Assembly: GCA_025361465.1 (NCBI GenBank)
Contig: JANYAG010000048.1
Span: forward strand, 1 to 43,901
Direction of reading: 5' to 3'
Source of the DNA: Gemmatimonadota bacterium
GTDB taxonomy: Bacteria > Gemmatimonadota > Gemmatimonadetes > Gemmatimonadales > GWC2-71-9
DNA length: 43,901 bases
Shown here: positions 6,953 to 16,127 of the stretch, piece after piece
How positions within the stretch are numbered: the stretch's first letter is position 1
Layout: every line of letters starts with the position of its first letter
Position numbers and translations under genes: made by a program
The notes under the pieces: generated by a model
The model's database searches: none
Seen by the model: the letters and a program-made list of their open reading frames with translations, nothing else
What the model was told of the DNA's origin: nothing

Positions 6953-8277
6953 GTGGCACCAGCCTTGACGCGCCGCAGCGCGGCCTTGCTCGCCTGGAAG
7001 AGCTGGGCAAGCGGAATGTTCGACGGGCAGACATAGGCGCACGAACCGCAGAGCATGCAATCGGCCAGGTGCTCGTCAACCATGTCCTTGAAGCGGTGCA
7101 CCCGGGCGAAGTCACCCAGGAGCGACGGATTGAGGAACACCGGACAGGCCTCGAGGCAACGCCCACAGTGGATGCAGGGATAGACCTTGTCGAGCCGGGT
7201 CTCGTGTTTCTCGAGCACCACCACTCCGGTGGTGCCCTTGACGACCGGCGCGTCCAGATTGGCCTGCGCCTGCCCCATCATCGGGCCGCCGATGATCACC
7301 TCGGCCGCATCGGGGGTCACGCCATCACAGAAGGCCAGCAGGTCGCGGAGCTTGGTGCCGACCGGGACGATCAGGTTGGCGGGACGGCGAAGGCCGTGCC
7401 CCGAGACGGTGACGATCCGCTCGATCAGCGGCAACCCGGTCTCGAACACCTCGGCGATGGCCGCCACCGAGCCGACGTTCTGCACCACCACCCCGACGCT
7501 CACCGGCAACTTGCCCGAGGGAACTTCGATCCCGGTCACTGCCTGGATCAGCATCTTCTCAGCACCCTGCGGGTACTTCACCGTCAGCGGCAGGATGGTG
7601 ATGTCGAGATCGGTCGGCAACGCCTGTTGCAGCGCCGCGATCGCGTCAGGCTTGTTCCGTTCGACGCCCACGACGCACTTGGGGACCCCCATGGATTGCA
7701 TCATGACCCGGATCCCGAACAGCACCCGGTCGGGGTACTCTGCCATGGTGCGATGGTCCGACGTCAGGTAGGGCTCGCACTCGGCCCCGTTGATGATCAG
7801 CGTGTGCACCACGAAGTCCGCCGGTGGAGCCAGCTTCACATGGGTCGGGAACGCCGCGCCCCCCAGCCCGACGACGCCGGCGTCCTGCACCGCCTGCACC
7901 ACCTGGTCGACCGTGAGTCCCTCCCAGTGCGGCACCATCCGCGGCCGGGTCATCTGGGGCGCGTAGCGGTCCACCTTGATCCGCACCGCCATCGCCATCG
8001 TCCCGTCGGGATGCGGCCACCAGCCGATGTCCGTCACCGTGCCGGACGCCGAGGCGTGGATCGGGACCGAGATCCAGCCATCGGCCAGACCGACCGGATC
8101 GCCGCGTTCGACATGGTCCCCCACCTTGACGCACAGCGTGGCCGGGTTGCCGGCGTGCTGCCGCAGCGGCAGGACAATCTCGTCGGGATACGGCATCCGT
8201 CGGATCGGGAGTTGACTGGTCAACTCCTTCTCTTCACGAGGATGCACACCGTGACGGAACCCTGAGGAGAGTCTCAT
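6949..8277 (-). CDS. rnfC: Rnf complex NADH-binding Fe-S subunit RnfC
   Basis: 442 aa. It opens with the family hallmark F-x-H-G-V-H-P-x-E-x-K (residues 7-18). The nucleotide/flavin-binding region includes GLGGAAFPTHVK (137-148) and INGAECEPYLT (162-172). Two [4Fe-4S] motifs follow: Cys368/371/374/378 (CIHCGRCLEACP) and Cys407/410/413/417 (CMLCGSCAYVCP). It lacks the long Ala/Lys-rich tail of enterobacterial RnfC. RnfC exchanges electrons with NAD+/NADH at the cytoplasmic face. It begins 7 bp after the oxidoreductase gene, which separates it from rnfB. Confidence 0.96.
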   Translation of the reverse strand: MRLSSGFRHGVHPREEKELTSQLPIRRMPYPDEIVLPLRQHAGNPATLCVKVGDHVERGDPVGLADGWISVPIHASASGTVTDIGWWPHPDGTMAMAVRIKVDRYAPQMTRPRMVPHWEGLTVDQVVQAVQDAGVVGLGGAAFPTHVKLAPPADFVVHTLIINGAECEPYLTSDHRTMAEYPDRVLFGIRVMMQSMGVPKCVVGVERNKPDAIAALQQALPTDLDITILPLTVKYPQGAEKMLIQAVTGIEVPSGKLPVSVGVVVQNVGSVAAIAEVFETGLPLIERIVTVSGHGLRRPANLIVPVGTKLRDLLAFCDGVTPDAAEVIIGGPMMGQAQANLDAPVVKGTTGVVVLEKHETRLDKVYPCIHCGRCLEACPVFLNPSLLGDFARVHRFKDMVDEHLADCMLCGSCAYVCPSNIPLAQLFQASKAALRRVKAGAT

Positions 8278-8284
8278 CCGATGA

Positions 8285-11200
8285 TCAATTGAACTTCGCC
8301 GCGCGTGCGATCCACTTCTCGAGGTCCTTCTCCTTGGAATTCAGCGGGGTGCCGGGATGGATGATCGCCACCGGGCAGCGCTCCGCGGCCGTGACCAACT
8401 GGGCGAACGTGCCAGCCTTGGGGTCCTTGATGACCGCCTGCTTGGTGGCGTTGTACACGAACATCTTCTTGTTGGCGTTGATGCATTCGTTGCACGTGGT
8501 GCAGCGCGCCGAATCGATCCACGGCGCAATGACCATGGCGTCGTCGTCTTCGGCCGTGGGCGCCGCGGCCACTGCGGCGACCGGGGCCTTGGCCGGCGCT
8601 GCCGAGGCCGGGACGTTCGTCACTGGTGCGGCGACCGGGGCGGCCCCGGCGGGCCGCGGCCGTGTCAACGCCGGCAACTCGGCCAGGAACTCCGCCACCG
8701 CCGCCGAGCCGCCAGCCTTGGTGAGCAGCGCCGACGCCAGCCGGCGCGCCATCTGCGCCGGATAGGTCGCGCGGAGGTCGGCCAGTTTCGCTTCATAGTC
8801 GGCCCGCAGCGAGGCCGTCCGGGTTTCGAATTCCGCCTCGACCGAGCTCGCCACCTGGTCGCGAACGCTCGGGGCGATCTCCAACCCGGCGAGTTGGCGC
8901 AGCTGTGACCAGAATTGCTGCCGCTCTTCCGCCAGGTGCACGATCTCGCTCGACACGCTGAGCCGGCGCAGCGTGCGATCCTTCGCGAGCGCCAGGATGT
9001 AGGGGGCATGACCATCGCGCTCCGCGGGGGCAAGCGCGAGATACTCGTGGAACGGCATCATCGCGTCGTCCCACGTGGTCGACGGCACCTCGGCGAAGTG
9101 TTGCTTGAAGCGGCCCTCGGTGGCGGCCCAATCGGCGATGGTCACCGGCAGTTCGAGGGTTTGCTCCGCCCCCGCGCCGTCGAGGTACTTCAACGTGTAG
9201 GTGGGCCAGGCGTCCTCGACCGAGGGATTGCCCTCGAGCGACAACTGGTCGGCATAGGTCGGCCCGGCCTCGGGGTCGAACGTGAGGAACGGGAACGCCC
9301 GGCTTTCCAGCGCCAGGCGAGCCGAGTGCTGCGACGAGTCGTCGGCCAGCCCGTGCTCGACCGGGCAGGGTGTGTACACATTGATCAGCACCGGGCGGCG
9401 CTTGTGCAGGCCCCTCAGCACGCCGCCAATCAGGTGCGACGCCGAGGCTTGCGACGTCTGGTGGACATAGACGCCGCGATGCGCGATGGCGATCAACGCC
9501 AGTTCCTTGCGGACTTCGGTCTTGCCATGCTGCGCCTTGCCGAAGCCGGACATGTCGGCCACCTGTCCCGTGAAGCCCGAGGTGCAGGCCTGGCCACCAG
9601 TGTTGGAGTACACCTGCGTGTCGAGCACCACGACGCGGATCGGCTTGCCGCTCGCCAGCAGGCGCGAGAGGTTCTGGAAGCCGATGTCGAGCATCGCGCC
9701 GTCGCCGCCCATCGCGACGATCGGCGGGCAGAGGGCGAATTCGTCGTCGGTGAACTGCTGCCAGGTGAGCAGCGCCAGGGCCGGTTCATGGAGCGCCGCG
9801 TCGTAGCCGCCGTCGGTCAGCAGTTCGGCGCGACGGATGAGGGCGAAGTTGTCCGCCATCTTGCGCATGTGGGCCTCGAACAGCCCGATCGCGACCGACG
9901 TCGAATCCTGGAAGAGATGGCTCACCCACGGGAACGGATACGGATTGTAGGGATAGGTGCCGCCCCAGACCGAAGAGCAGCCGGTGCTGTTGGCCATCCC
10001 CATCGGGGCACGCCCGGTGCCGCTCGGCCCCGCTTCGTAGCGCCACTTGAGGTCCTTCAGCGCGGCGATGGTGCGGTTGAGCAGCATCAGCTGCTCCTGC
10101 TTGGCCGCATCGATCGGCACGGCCACCGAGCCACCGCCCTGGGCGGCCGCATCGAGGTCGGCGCCCGAGGCGATCAGCTCACGCGCTTCCCGGTCAAGGG
10201 CAGCGAGCAGTTCGTCGAGATGGGCGACGTACCGCTCGATGCGCGGCTGCATCGACGCGAAGATCGAGGAGACGATCAGGTGGACCGCGGTCTTCTCGCC
10301 ACAGCCCATGCAGGCGCCGTCGCCGCCAACCATGGAACGGTAGGTGGCCTTCTTGAGCAGCAGCGAGGACAGCACGCCGATGCCCTCGTCCACATCGCTC
10401 ACGTTGACGAAGCGATTGTCGGTGTCGGGCAGCCGCTGCCAGATGGCCCAATTGCGGCGCAGCTGCTCGAGCGAGGCGTCATCCTGCCGGACCGACACGA
10501 GCGCGCCGTCGGGACAGACCTCGACGCAGAGATTGCACCCCTTGCAGGCCTCGGGATTGACCGTGATCGAGAGCAGGCCGCCGGAGCCCTTCTCCTTCCC
10601 TTCGATCGCGTCAAAGAACGGCCGGGTCCGCGCCACCGGGAACTCGGCCAGCCGCGGCTGCACCACCGCGAACTCCTGGTCGGTCGCCGCGCGACGATCG
10701 GCGTCCCACTTCAGCTTGTCCGCGACGGTCGCATAGCCCTTGGCGAACGCCTCGGTCACCGCCAGCGACGGCTCCTTGGCCAGGAGACGCTGGACTTCCT
10801 TGCCCCAGGGCTTGGCGACCGGCCGCAGGCGATCGACCGTGTGACTGGTGGCCGCCGCTCCGATCGCCGCAGTGATGACCTCCTCGGGGCTGTTGACCAG
10901 CCCGGGGATGGCGGCATCGGGACACTGGGTCCAGCACTGCGCACAGCCGGTGCAGTTGGCGGCCACGAACGCCGGGATCTCCATCCGCACGCCGCTCATG
11001 TCGCGCACCGCGCCGGTGGCGGCCGGGATCGCGCTGATCGCCGCAAACGGATCGGCGATGCCGTCCTGCCCCATCACGCAGAGCGAACACACCTGCTCCC
11101 AGAACCGGCCCGGATTGCCGATGCCCTGCTGGGCGTCGATCACGTCGAGCGAGCCGGGAATGTGCGGGACGGTGCCGAGCGCCATGCTCGCCTCGACCGC

Positions 11201-13321
11201 CGTGGCATCCACCACCAGCACCTGGTCAAACCCGCGGCGAATGACGCGGAGGTTGTCTTCCACCACCGCCTCGCCGCGATGGCCGAACTTCTTCTTGAAC
11301 TGGGCACGGATGCCCTCGAACAGGCGGGCTTCGGTCGTCTCCTCGCGCTGCAGCAGCGGCGAGGTGTTGAAGAAGGCCCCGAGGAACGCCGCACCCTGCA
11401 TCCGGTAGCGCAACTCGACGTCGGACGCTTCTTCCCGCGCGATGGCGAAGGCGTCGAGCACATAGACCCGGATCTTCCGCTCGCGGATGGTCGCGCGCGC
11501 CTGGGCCGGAAGGGTGAGCCAGAACTCGGCCGGGCTCAGGTCGCTCTGGATCACGAAGACGCCACCCGCGGCGAGGCCGGCGAGCGGATCGCTGTGCCGG
11601 AAGACATTCGGGTCGGGCGAGAGGACGACATCGACGTGCCGGAGTTCGCAGTTGAGGCGCACCGGCTCGTGCGACAGCACGGCATAGAACGTCGTCGGCT
11701 GACCCTTCTTTTCCGAGCCGTACTTGGGATTGGCCTTGATCTGCATCCCGAAGAGCTCGAACGCCGTCATCGCGAGGTTCTTGCCCATCGTGATGGCGCC
11801 CCAGCCACCGACGGAGTGGATCCGCACCGCGGTCGAGCCTTCGGGCAGGAGGTTCAGGTCGCCGGCCGACGTGAGCGACAGCTCCCCGATCTCGGGATAG
11901 CTGTCGAGCATCCGTTCCTGCCAGATCTGCAACTTCGGGAGCTTGGTCTCGCGGCGGATGAAGTCGATGCCCAGGTAGAACTGGCGCTTCTGGGCGCCCT
12001 TGGGCAGCATGTTGTCGACGGCCGCGACGATATCGCCGGGCTGCAGGTCGCGGCTGCCGAGGCCGAAACAGCCGGAATGGAAGTTGGGCACCTGGCCTGC
12101 GCCGAGCGCGGCGAGCCCCGGGAATGCGACGGCGCCGCCGGTCGCGACGCGGCCGTTCTCGACCGCCTGCGAGATGGCCGAGCGGATTTCGCGCAGCAGC
12201 GGGGGATCAACAGCCAGCGGCTGGTCGGTACGCTCGAGGACGACGACAGCCTTCTTGCCGGCGAGGGCATGACTGATCAGGTCGGCCGGGAACGGCCGGA
12301 ACATCGTCAGGTTGAGGACACCAATTGCCAGGCCACGCGTGGCGCGCAGGTGATCGACCACCGCCTCGGCATTGGCGACGACCGAGCCCTGTCCGACGAT
12401 CACGTATTCCGCATCGTCGAGACGGTAGCCGGAGACCCGGGCGTACCGGCGACCGGTGAGGGCGGCGAACTCGGCGAACGCCTGGTCGGTCAGGCTGGTG
12501 ATGTGATCGAAATAGAAGGGCCGCTGGGCGGCGACACCTTGGGCGTAGCTGTCCTGGTTCTGCACCACGCCGAGCATCGCCGGGTAATCGAAGTCGAACA
12601 TCTCCGGAATCCGGCGGCGCATCTCCCCGAACACCAGGCGCTGTGACGGCGTCGGCGAGGGGATCATGTCGGCGGGATCGCCGAGATACGTCTTGATGAG
12701 TTCGCGCTCCGGGAGGAGGAGCGACTCGATCACATGGGAGGTGAGGAAGCCGTCCTGGGCGCAGATGCCCGGGTTGAGCGACAGCTCGGCGATCCGGTGG
12801 GCGACCAGGTTGAGGTCGGCCGCTTCCTGGACATCCTTGGCGAACAGCTGGAAGAAGCCGGTGTCGTCGACCGCGTGATAGTCATCGTGACCGGCGTGGA
12901 CATTGAGGGCGTGCTTGGTCATCGCGCGGGCGGCGATGTTGAGCACATACGTCAGCCGCTTGCCGACGGCCGCGTAGAGCGACTCGTGCATGTAGGCGAT
13001 GCCCTGCCCGCTCGAGAAGTTGGTCGCGCGCAGGCCGGACATCGCCATCCCGGCGGTGACCGCGGCGGCGGCATGCTCGCCTTCGGGTTCGAAGAAGAGG
13101 AGGCGCCGGCCGTTGACGTTCAGCTTCCCTTCGGCGACCGCCTGGGCCCACCCTTCACCCATCTGGGTGGAGGGAGTGATCGGATAGGCGCCGGCCGCCT
13201 CGCCGGCGGCAATCTCCATGGCCACGACCGCGGCGCTGCCGTCGAGCGCCTCCAGCGTGCCGGGATAGCGCGGCGTTTCGGGCGCCTTGGAACTGCGCGG
13301 ACTGCGAAGAATCGACGTCAT
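8285..13321 (-). CDS. nifJ: Pyruvate:ferredoxin (flavodoxin) oxidoreductase, single chain with extra C-terminal ferredoxin domain
   Basis: Oxidises pyruvate and CoA to acetyl-CoA and CO2, reducing ferredoxin. Order along 1678 aa: pyrimidine-binding domain with YPITPST (46-52); domain II; gamma-like domain with HSVGGWGAITMGKN (502-515); two-cluster ferredoxin domain (Cys790/793/796/800 and Cys926/929/932/936); TPP domain with GDGACMGCGEKT (Cys1004, Cys1007), STGCSS (Cys1115), GGDGAML (1205-1211), QVYSNTGGQ (1236-1244) and Cys1319, the four cysteines of the proximal cluster. Classical enzymes have about 1170-1200 aa. The additional 350 or so residues hold a coiled-coil-like stretch (about 1455-1545), an Ala/Pro linker (1550-1595) and a one-cluster ferredoxin-like end (Cys1607/1610/1613 and Cys1649-Pro). 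The ATG at 13321 overlaps the rnfB stop. Pyruvate is the likeliest substrate, not proven. Confidence 0.93.
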   Translation of the reverse strand: MTSILRSPRSSKAPETPRYPGTLEALDGSAAVVAMEIAAGEAAGAYPITPSTQMGEGWAQAVAEGKLNVNGRRLLFFEPEGEHAAAAVTAGMAMSGLRATNFSSGQGIAYMHESLYAAVGKRLTYVLNIAARAMTKHALNVHAGHDDYHAVDDTGFFQLFAKDVQEAADLNLVAHRIAELSLNPGICAQDGFLTSHVIESLLLPERELIKTYLGDPADMIPSPTPSQRLVFGEMRRRIPEMFDFDYPAMLGVVQNQDSYAQGVAAQRPFYFDHITSLTDQAFAEFAALTGRRYARVSGYRLDDAEYVIVGQGSVVANAEAVVDHLRATRGLAIGVLNLTMFRPFPADLISHALAGKKAVVVLERTDQPLAVDPPLLREIRSAISQAVENGRVATGGAVAFPGLAALGAGQVPNFHSGCFGLGSRDLQPGDIVAAVDNMLPKGAQKRQFYLGIDFIRRETKLPKLQIWQERMLDSYPEIGELSLTSAGDLNLLPEGSTAVRIHSVGGWGAITMGKNLAMTAFELFGMQIKANPKYGSEKKGQPTTFYAVLSHEPVRLNCELRHVDVVLSPDPNVFRHSDPLAGLAAGGVFVIQSDLSPAEFWLTLPAQARATIRERKIRVYVLDAFAIAREEASDVELRYRMQGAAFLGAFFNTSPLLQREETTEARLFEGIRAQFKKKFGHRGEAVVEDNLRVIRRGFDQVLVVDATAVEASMALGTVPHIPGSLDVIDAQQGIGNPGRFWEQVCSLCVMGQDGIADPFAAISAIPAATGAVRDMSGVRMEIPAFVAANCTGCAQCWTQCPDAAIPGLVNSPEEVITAAIGAAATSHTVDRLRPVAKPWGKEVQRLLAKEPSLAVTEAFAKGYATVADKLKWDADRRAATDQEFAVVQPRLAEFPVARTRPFFDAIEGKEKGSGGLLSITVNPEACKGCNLCVEVCPDGALVSVRQDDASLEQLRRNWAIWQRLPDTDNRFVNVSDVDEGIGVLSSLLLKKATYRSMVGGDGACMGCGEKTAVHLIVSSIFASMQPRIERYVAHLDELLAALDREARELIASGADLDAAAQGGGSVAVPIDAAKQEQLMLLNRTIAALKDLKWRYEAGPSGTGRAPMGMANSTGCSSVWGGTYPYNPYPFPWVSHLFQDSTSVAIGLFEAHMRKMADNFALIRRAELLTDGGYDAALHEPALALLTWQQFTDDEFALCPPIVAMGGDGAMLDIGFQNLSRLLASGKPIRVVVLDTQVYSNTGGQACTSGFTGQVADMSGFGKAQHGKTEVRKELALIAIAHRGVYVHQTSQASASHLIGGVLRGLHKRRPVLINVYTPCPVEHGLADDSSQHSARLALESRAFPFLTFDPEAGPTYADQLSLEGNPSVEDAWPTYTLKYLDGAGAEQTLELPVTIADWAATEGRFKQHFAEVPSTTWDDAMMPFHEYLALAPAERDGHAPYILALAKDRTLRRLSVSSEIVHLAEERQQFWSQLRQLAGLEIAPSVRDQVASSVEAEFETRTASLRADYEAKLADLRATYPAQMARRLASALLTKAGGSAAVAEFLAELPALTRPRPAGAAPVAAPVTNVPASAAPAKAPVAAVAAAPTAEDDDAMVIAPWIDSARCTTCNECINANKKMFVYNATKQAVIKDPKAGTFAQLVTAAERCPVAIIHPGTPLNSKEKDLEKWIARAAKFN

Positions 13322-14157
13322 GCTTCCGTGCTCCCAGCCAAAGACGGCATGCGGACGAATTGCGCTCCGTCCAGCCATACGATCGCGCCGGTCGGACAGC
13401 GGGTCACTGCCTGCCGATCGGCCTGTGCGTTGAGTTCATAGTTCACTGTCGCCACACCACTGCTGACACTGATCAGTCCCGGCGCGGCATCCTGCACGCA
13501 CTTGCCGCAGGTCGTGCACGCCACCTGACACTGGTCCAGCACCTCGTCGCCGGCGAGGAGGTTCTTGCACTGCACCAGGAGCCGTTGTTCCACGGGCTGG
13601 AGCACGAACAGTCCCTTCGGGCAGGCCTCGACGCAGTCACCACACGCAGTGCAGGTGACCGGGTCGACCACCGGGAGCCCGGTGTCGCTCATCGTGATCG
13701 CCTTGAAGGCGCACACCCGAGCGCAATCGGCGAGGGAGAGGCAGCCCCAGGCGCAGCCCTTCCCGCCTCCGGCCACGGCCGCGGCCGCGGCACACGTGGG
13801 GAGCCCGCGGTATTCGGCCTGCGACACCGCGACGTCGGTTCCGCCGGCACAGAGCAGTCGCGCGACGCGCCGCTGTGCGGTCCCCGCCGCGACGCCGAGG
13901 AAACCGGCAATCGCCTTGTGCACATCATCGCTGCCCACCGAACACTTCGTCGGCGCGATGATCCCCTCAACCGCCTGCTCGGCAAACGCCCGGCAGCCCG
14001 GCAGCCCGCACGCGCCACAGTTGGCGTTGGGCAGCATCGAGGCGACCGCGTCGATCCGGGGATCTTCCCAGACCCACAGCTTCCGGTTGGCCAGCGCGAT
14101 GAAGACCGCGAAGACCAGCCCCACTCCACCAACAATCAGGATCGCGAGCAGTGTCAT
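13318..14157 (-). CDS. rnfB: Rnf complex ferredoxin-accepting Fe-S subunit RnfB, extended form
   Basis: 279 aa: membrane anchor (residues 3-23), then the four-Cys domain LPNANCGACGLPGC (Cys47/50/55, with Cys72), then ferredoxin domains with Cys135/139/145/149 and Cys169/172/175/179. Beyond these lies a further Cys-rich segment with Cys210/214/217/220 and Cys254-Pro, which could hold one more cluster. Proteobacterial RnfB (about 190 aa) ends earlier; acetogen RnfB is similarly extended. RnfB is the entry point for electrons from reduced ferredoxin. The ATG at 14157 precedes the hydrophobic anchor, 22 bp after the 333-aa gene. It is separated from rnfC by the oxidoreductase gene. Confidence 0.95.
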   Translation of the reverse strand: MTLLAILIVGGVGLVFAVFIALANRKLWVWEDPRIDAVASMLPNANCGACGLPGCRAFAEQAVEGIIAPTKCSVGSDDVHKAIAGFLGVAAGTAQRRVARLLCAGGTDVAVSQAEYRGLPTCAAAAAVAGGGKGCAWGCLSLADCARVCAFKAITMSDTGLPVVDPVTCTACGDCVEACPKGLFVLQPVEQRLLVQCKNLLAGDEVLDQCQVACTTCGKCVQDAAPGLISVSSGVATVNYELNAQADRQAVTRCPTGAIVWLDGAQFVRMPSLAGSTEA

Positions 14158-14179
14158 CGTGACGATTTCCGCATCGGTA

Positions 14180-15181
14180 TCAGCTCTCCCCCAGCCCGGA
14201 TGCACCAAGCAGCCACGCCGCGATCTTCTCCACCGCATCGTCGCCGCTGCCTGCGCGCGGAGCCGATCCGGCACTCGCCGGCGCGGCGATCGGTGCGCGA
14301 GCCAGATCTTCCAGCATGGTTCGGTCTTCCGCCATCTGCCAGGCGCTCATGCCACTGATGGCACGCTTGGGCACCTCGCCCAGCGTCCCCACCGTCAACC
14401 GCTGCCACGGCTCGCGCCCGGCGGCCGGGTCGTGGCAGAAGACCGCGGCGCCGGCCGGCATCACCGCCCCGATCGCCGGCCCGTCAGACAGGGCGACCCG
14501 ATCGAGTCCGCTGCCGTCGATGGTCTGCAACACCAGCGTACCGGGGGTGATGCAGCGCGCGAGTGGCGCCGGCGCCGACGCGCCCCGCACCACCAGCACG
14601 ATCTTCTCGCGACCGTCGGCAAAATCACTCAGGGCCCCGACGTGCAGGTCGGCCCCGTCGAGCGAGACGATCAGGGGCGGGGCGTACCGCCGCTCGGTCT
14701 TGCCCCAGGCACGGAAGTCCAGCGGATCGAGCAACCGATCATGCTCGCTGGCCTGGTAGCGTCCCCCGCGCACCACATCGGTCAGGATCACCGCACCAAA
14801 TGCCCGCCCGAATTCCGCCAGCGCGTCGTTGACCGTGGCACCCAGTCGGCCGCCCGTGGGGAGAGCGATCAGGAAGGCATCCGTGCCGCGCTCGGCGATC
14901 GCGCGCAGCGTGGCGCTGGCACGAGTGAGCGCGGCCACCGCCGCGGGGGACACCGGCGGCACCGCGGGGAAGAGCGTGGCGAACCGCGCCGCGTCCACCC
15001 GGCCGGCTGCAAATTGTCCCAGTGCAATCCCGGCGCGACCGGCCTGCTGACTGCTGTCGGCGGCCTGCTCCGCGAGGAACGCTTCGGCGAGGGCGAGGGC
15101 GCGTTGAATGATCGCGCGAAATTCGGCGATCGGCCGCTCCATGGCCGCCGTGGCCAGGGCAAAGCGCGCGTCAGACGGCAT
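14180..15181 (-). CDS. 333-aa protein of unknown function between korB and rnfB
   Basis: A soluble-looking protein with no membrane segment, signal peptide or CxxC motif (only two Cys, in LARCITPG and VFCHDP). Residues about 1-60 are Ala-rich and helical; a central alpha/beta part includes FLIALPTGGRLGATVNDALAEF and SLDGADLHVGALSDF; the last 40 residues are Ala/Pro/Gly-rich and end in a short helix. The ATG at 15181 lies inside the korB end (11-nt overlap); an ATG at 15142 is an alternative. The tight position between a 2-oxoacid oxidoreductase and RnfB suggests an accessory or docking role, but I recognise no family. Confidence 0.8.
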   Translation of the reverse strand: MPSDARFALATAAMERPIAEFRAIIQRALALAEAFLAEQAADSSQQAGRAGIALGQFAAGRVDAARFATLFPAVPPVSPAAVAALTRASATLRAIAERGTDAFLIALPTGGRLGATVNDALAEFGRAFGAVILTDVVRGGRYQASEHDRLLDPLDFRAWGKTERRYAPPLIVSLDGADLHVGALSDFADGREKIVLVVRGASAPAPLARCITPGTLVLQTIDGSGLDRVALSDGPAIGAVMPAGAAVFCHDPAAGREPWQRLTVGTLGEVPKRAISGMSAWQMAEDRTMLEDLARAPIAAPASAGSAPRAGSGDDAVEKIAAWLLGASGLGES

Positions 15182-16127
15182 AGCGATCCAGCTCCGCTTC
15201 CATCAGGGTGATCCGCTCGTCGGCGGTGCGCGGCGCCACGCGCAGGAGGTCTTCGTAGCGCGGCCGCGACGGATCGCGGAACAGCACACCGAGGTGGATG
15301 TGGTCGGTGCTCTCGGCGATTCGGCGCGCCGCGTCGAGATCATGCGGATCGTGCGCGACCTGGGTCTTGTAGATCTTCTCGAGATCAGGCACCACCACGC
15401 CGTCGTCGTGGGTCAGCAACGCAATGCGGGCGGGGTCCTGCACCGCCGCCTGGTAGACGGCCGCGGAGTACACCGGACACCGCTGCAGGATGCGCACGAA
15501 GCTCAGGCCGCGATGGTGATAGGCCTCTCGCAGCGTGGCATAGAGGTGCGCCGGGGCCCACTCGGCGGTCTGGGCCACGAACGAGGCGTTGGTCACGCCC
15601 AGCGACACCGTGAGCGGATTGAGCGACGGAAGCCGACTCCCGTTCGGTTGCGTGTTGCTGGGAAATCCCTGCGGGGTGGTCGGTGAGGTCTGCTTCTTCG
15701 TCAGCGCGTAGATGCCGTTGTCGAGGAGGAGGACCGTCATGTTGATGTTGTAGCGCAGGGCGTGGATCCAGTGCGCCGCACCGATCGACGTGCAGTCGCC
15801 ATCGCCCATGACAACAAAGACCGTGAGGTCGGGACGGCTCAGCTTGACGCCGGTCGCCACCGGCAGCGCGCGGCCATGGATGCCGTGGAAGCCGTAGGTC
15901 TTGAGATAATGCGGAAACCGGCTTGAGCAGCCGATGCCCGAGACGAACACCGTCTGTTCCGGGGTGAGCTGCTCGGCGGTCAGCAGCCGCTGCACCGCGG
16001 TCAGGACCGAATGATCGCCGCAACCGGGGCACCAGCGCGCGCGCGCGCCCTCGTAGTCACTCAGCTCGTACTCGGCATCGTGCTCGTCCGGCTGCAGGAC
16101 CGGCAGGAGCCCGCAGGCGATTGTCAT
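15171..16127 (-). CDS. korB: 2-oxoacid:ferredoxin oxidoreductase subunit beta (TPP/Fe-S), KorB type
   Basis: 318 aa. Binds thiamine diphosphate and a [4Fe-4S] cluster: RWCPGCGDHSVL (Cys33, Cys36), GIGCSSRF (Cys67) and QRCPVY (Cys217). The TPP fold shows GDGDCTSIGAAHWIHALRYN (108-127) and DNGIYALTKKQTSPT (136-150), the latter typical of 2-oxoglutarate-type beta subunits. With KorA it should convert 2-oxoglutarate and CoA to succinyl-CoA, CO2 and reduced ferredoxin. The ATG at 16127 overlaps the korA stop (ATGA). Closely related enzymes accept other 2-oxoacids, so the substrate is an inference. Confidence 0.93.
   Translation of the reverse strand: MTIACGLLPVLQPDEHDAEYELSDYEGARARWCPGCGDHSVLTAVQRLLTAEQLTPEQTVFVSGIGCSSRFPHYLKTYGFHGIHGRALPVATGVKLSRPDLTVFVVMGDGDCTSIGAAHWIHALRYNINMTVLLLDNGIYALTKKQTSPTTPQGFPSNTQPNGSRLPSLNPLTVSLGVTNASFVAQTAEWAPAHLYATLREAYHHRGLSFVRILQRCPVYSAAVYQAAVQDPARIALLTHDDGVVVPDLEKIYKTQVAHDPHDLDAARRIAESTDHIHLGVLFRDPSRPRYEDLLRVAPRTADERITLMEAELDRYAV

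Noticed and set aside
2620-8277. A Na+-NQR rather than an Rnf complex
   Set aside because: RnfB and RnfC with their typical Fe-S motifs are present, and NqrF- and NqrA-type genes are absent.
8915-12646. A 1243-codon open frame on the plus strand opposite the PFOR gene
   Set aside because: It mirrors the PFOR codons in GC-rich DNA, is Arg/Gly/His-rich, and has no domain. Antisense open frames of this kind occur opposite most genes here.
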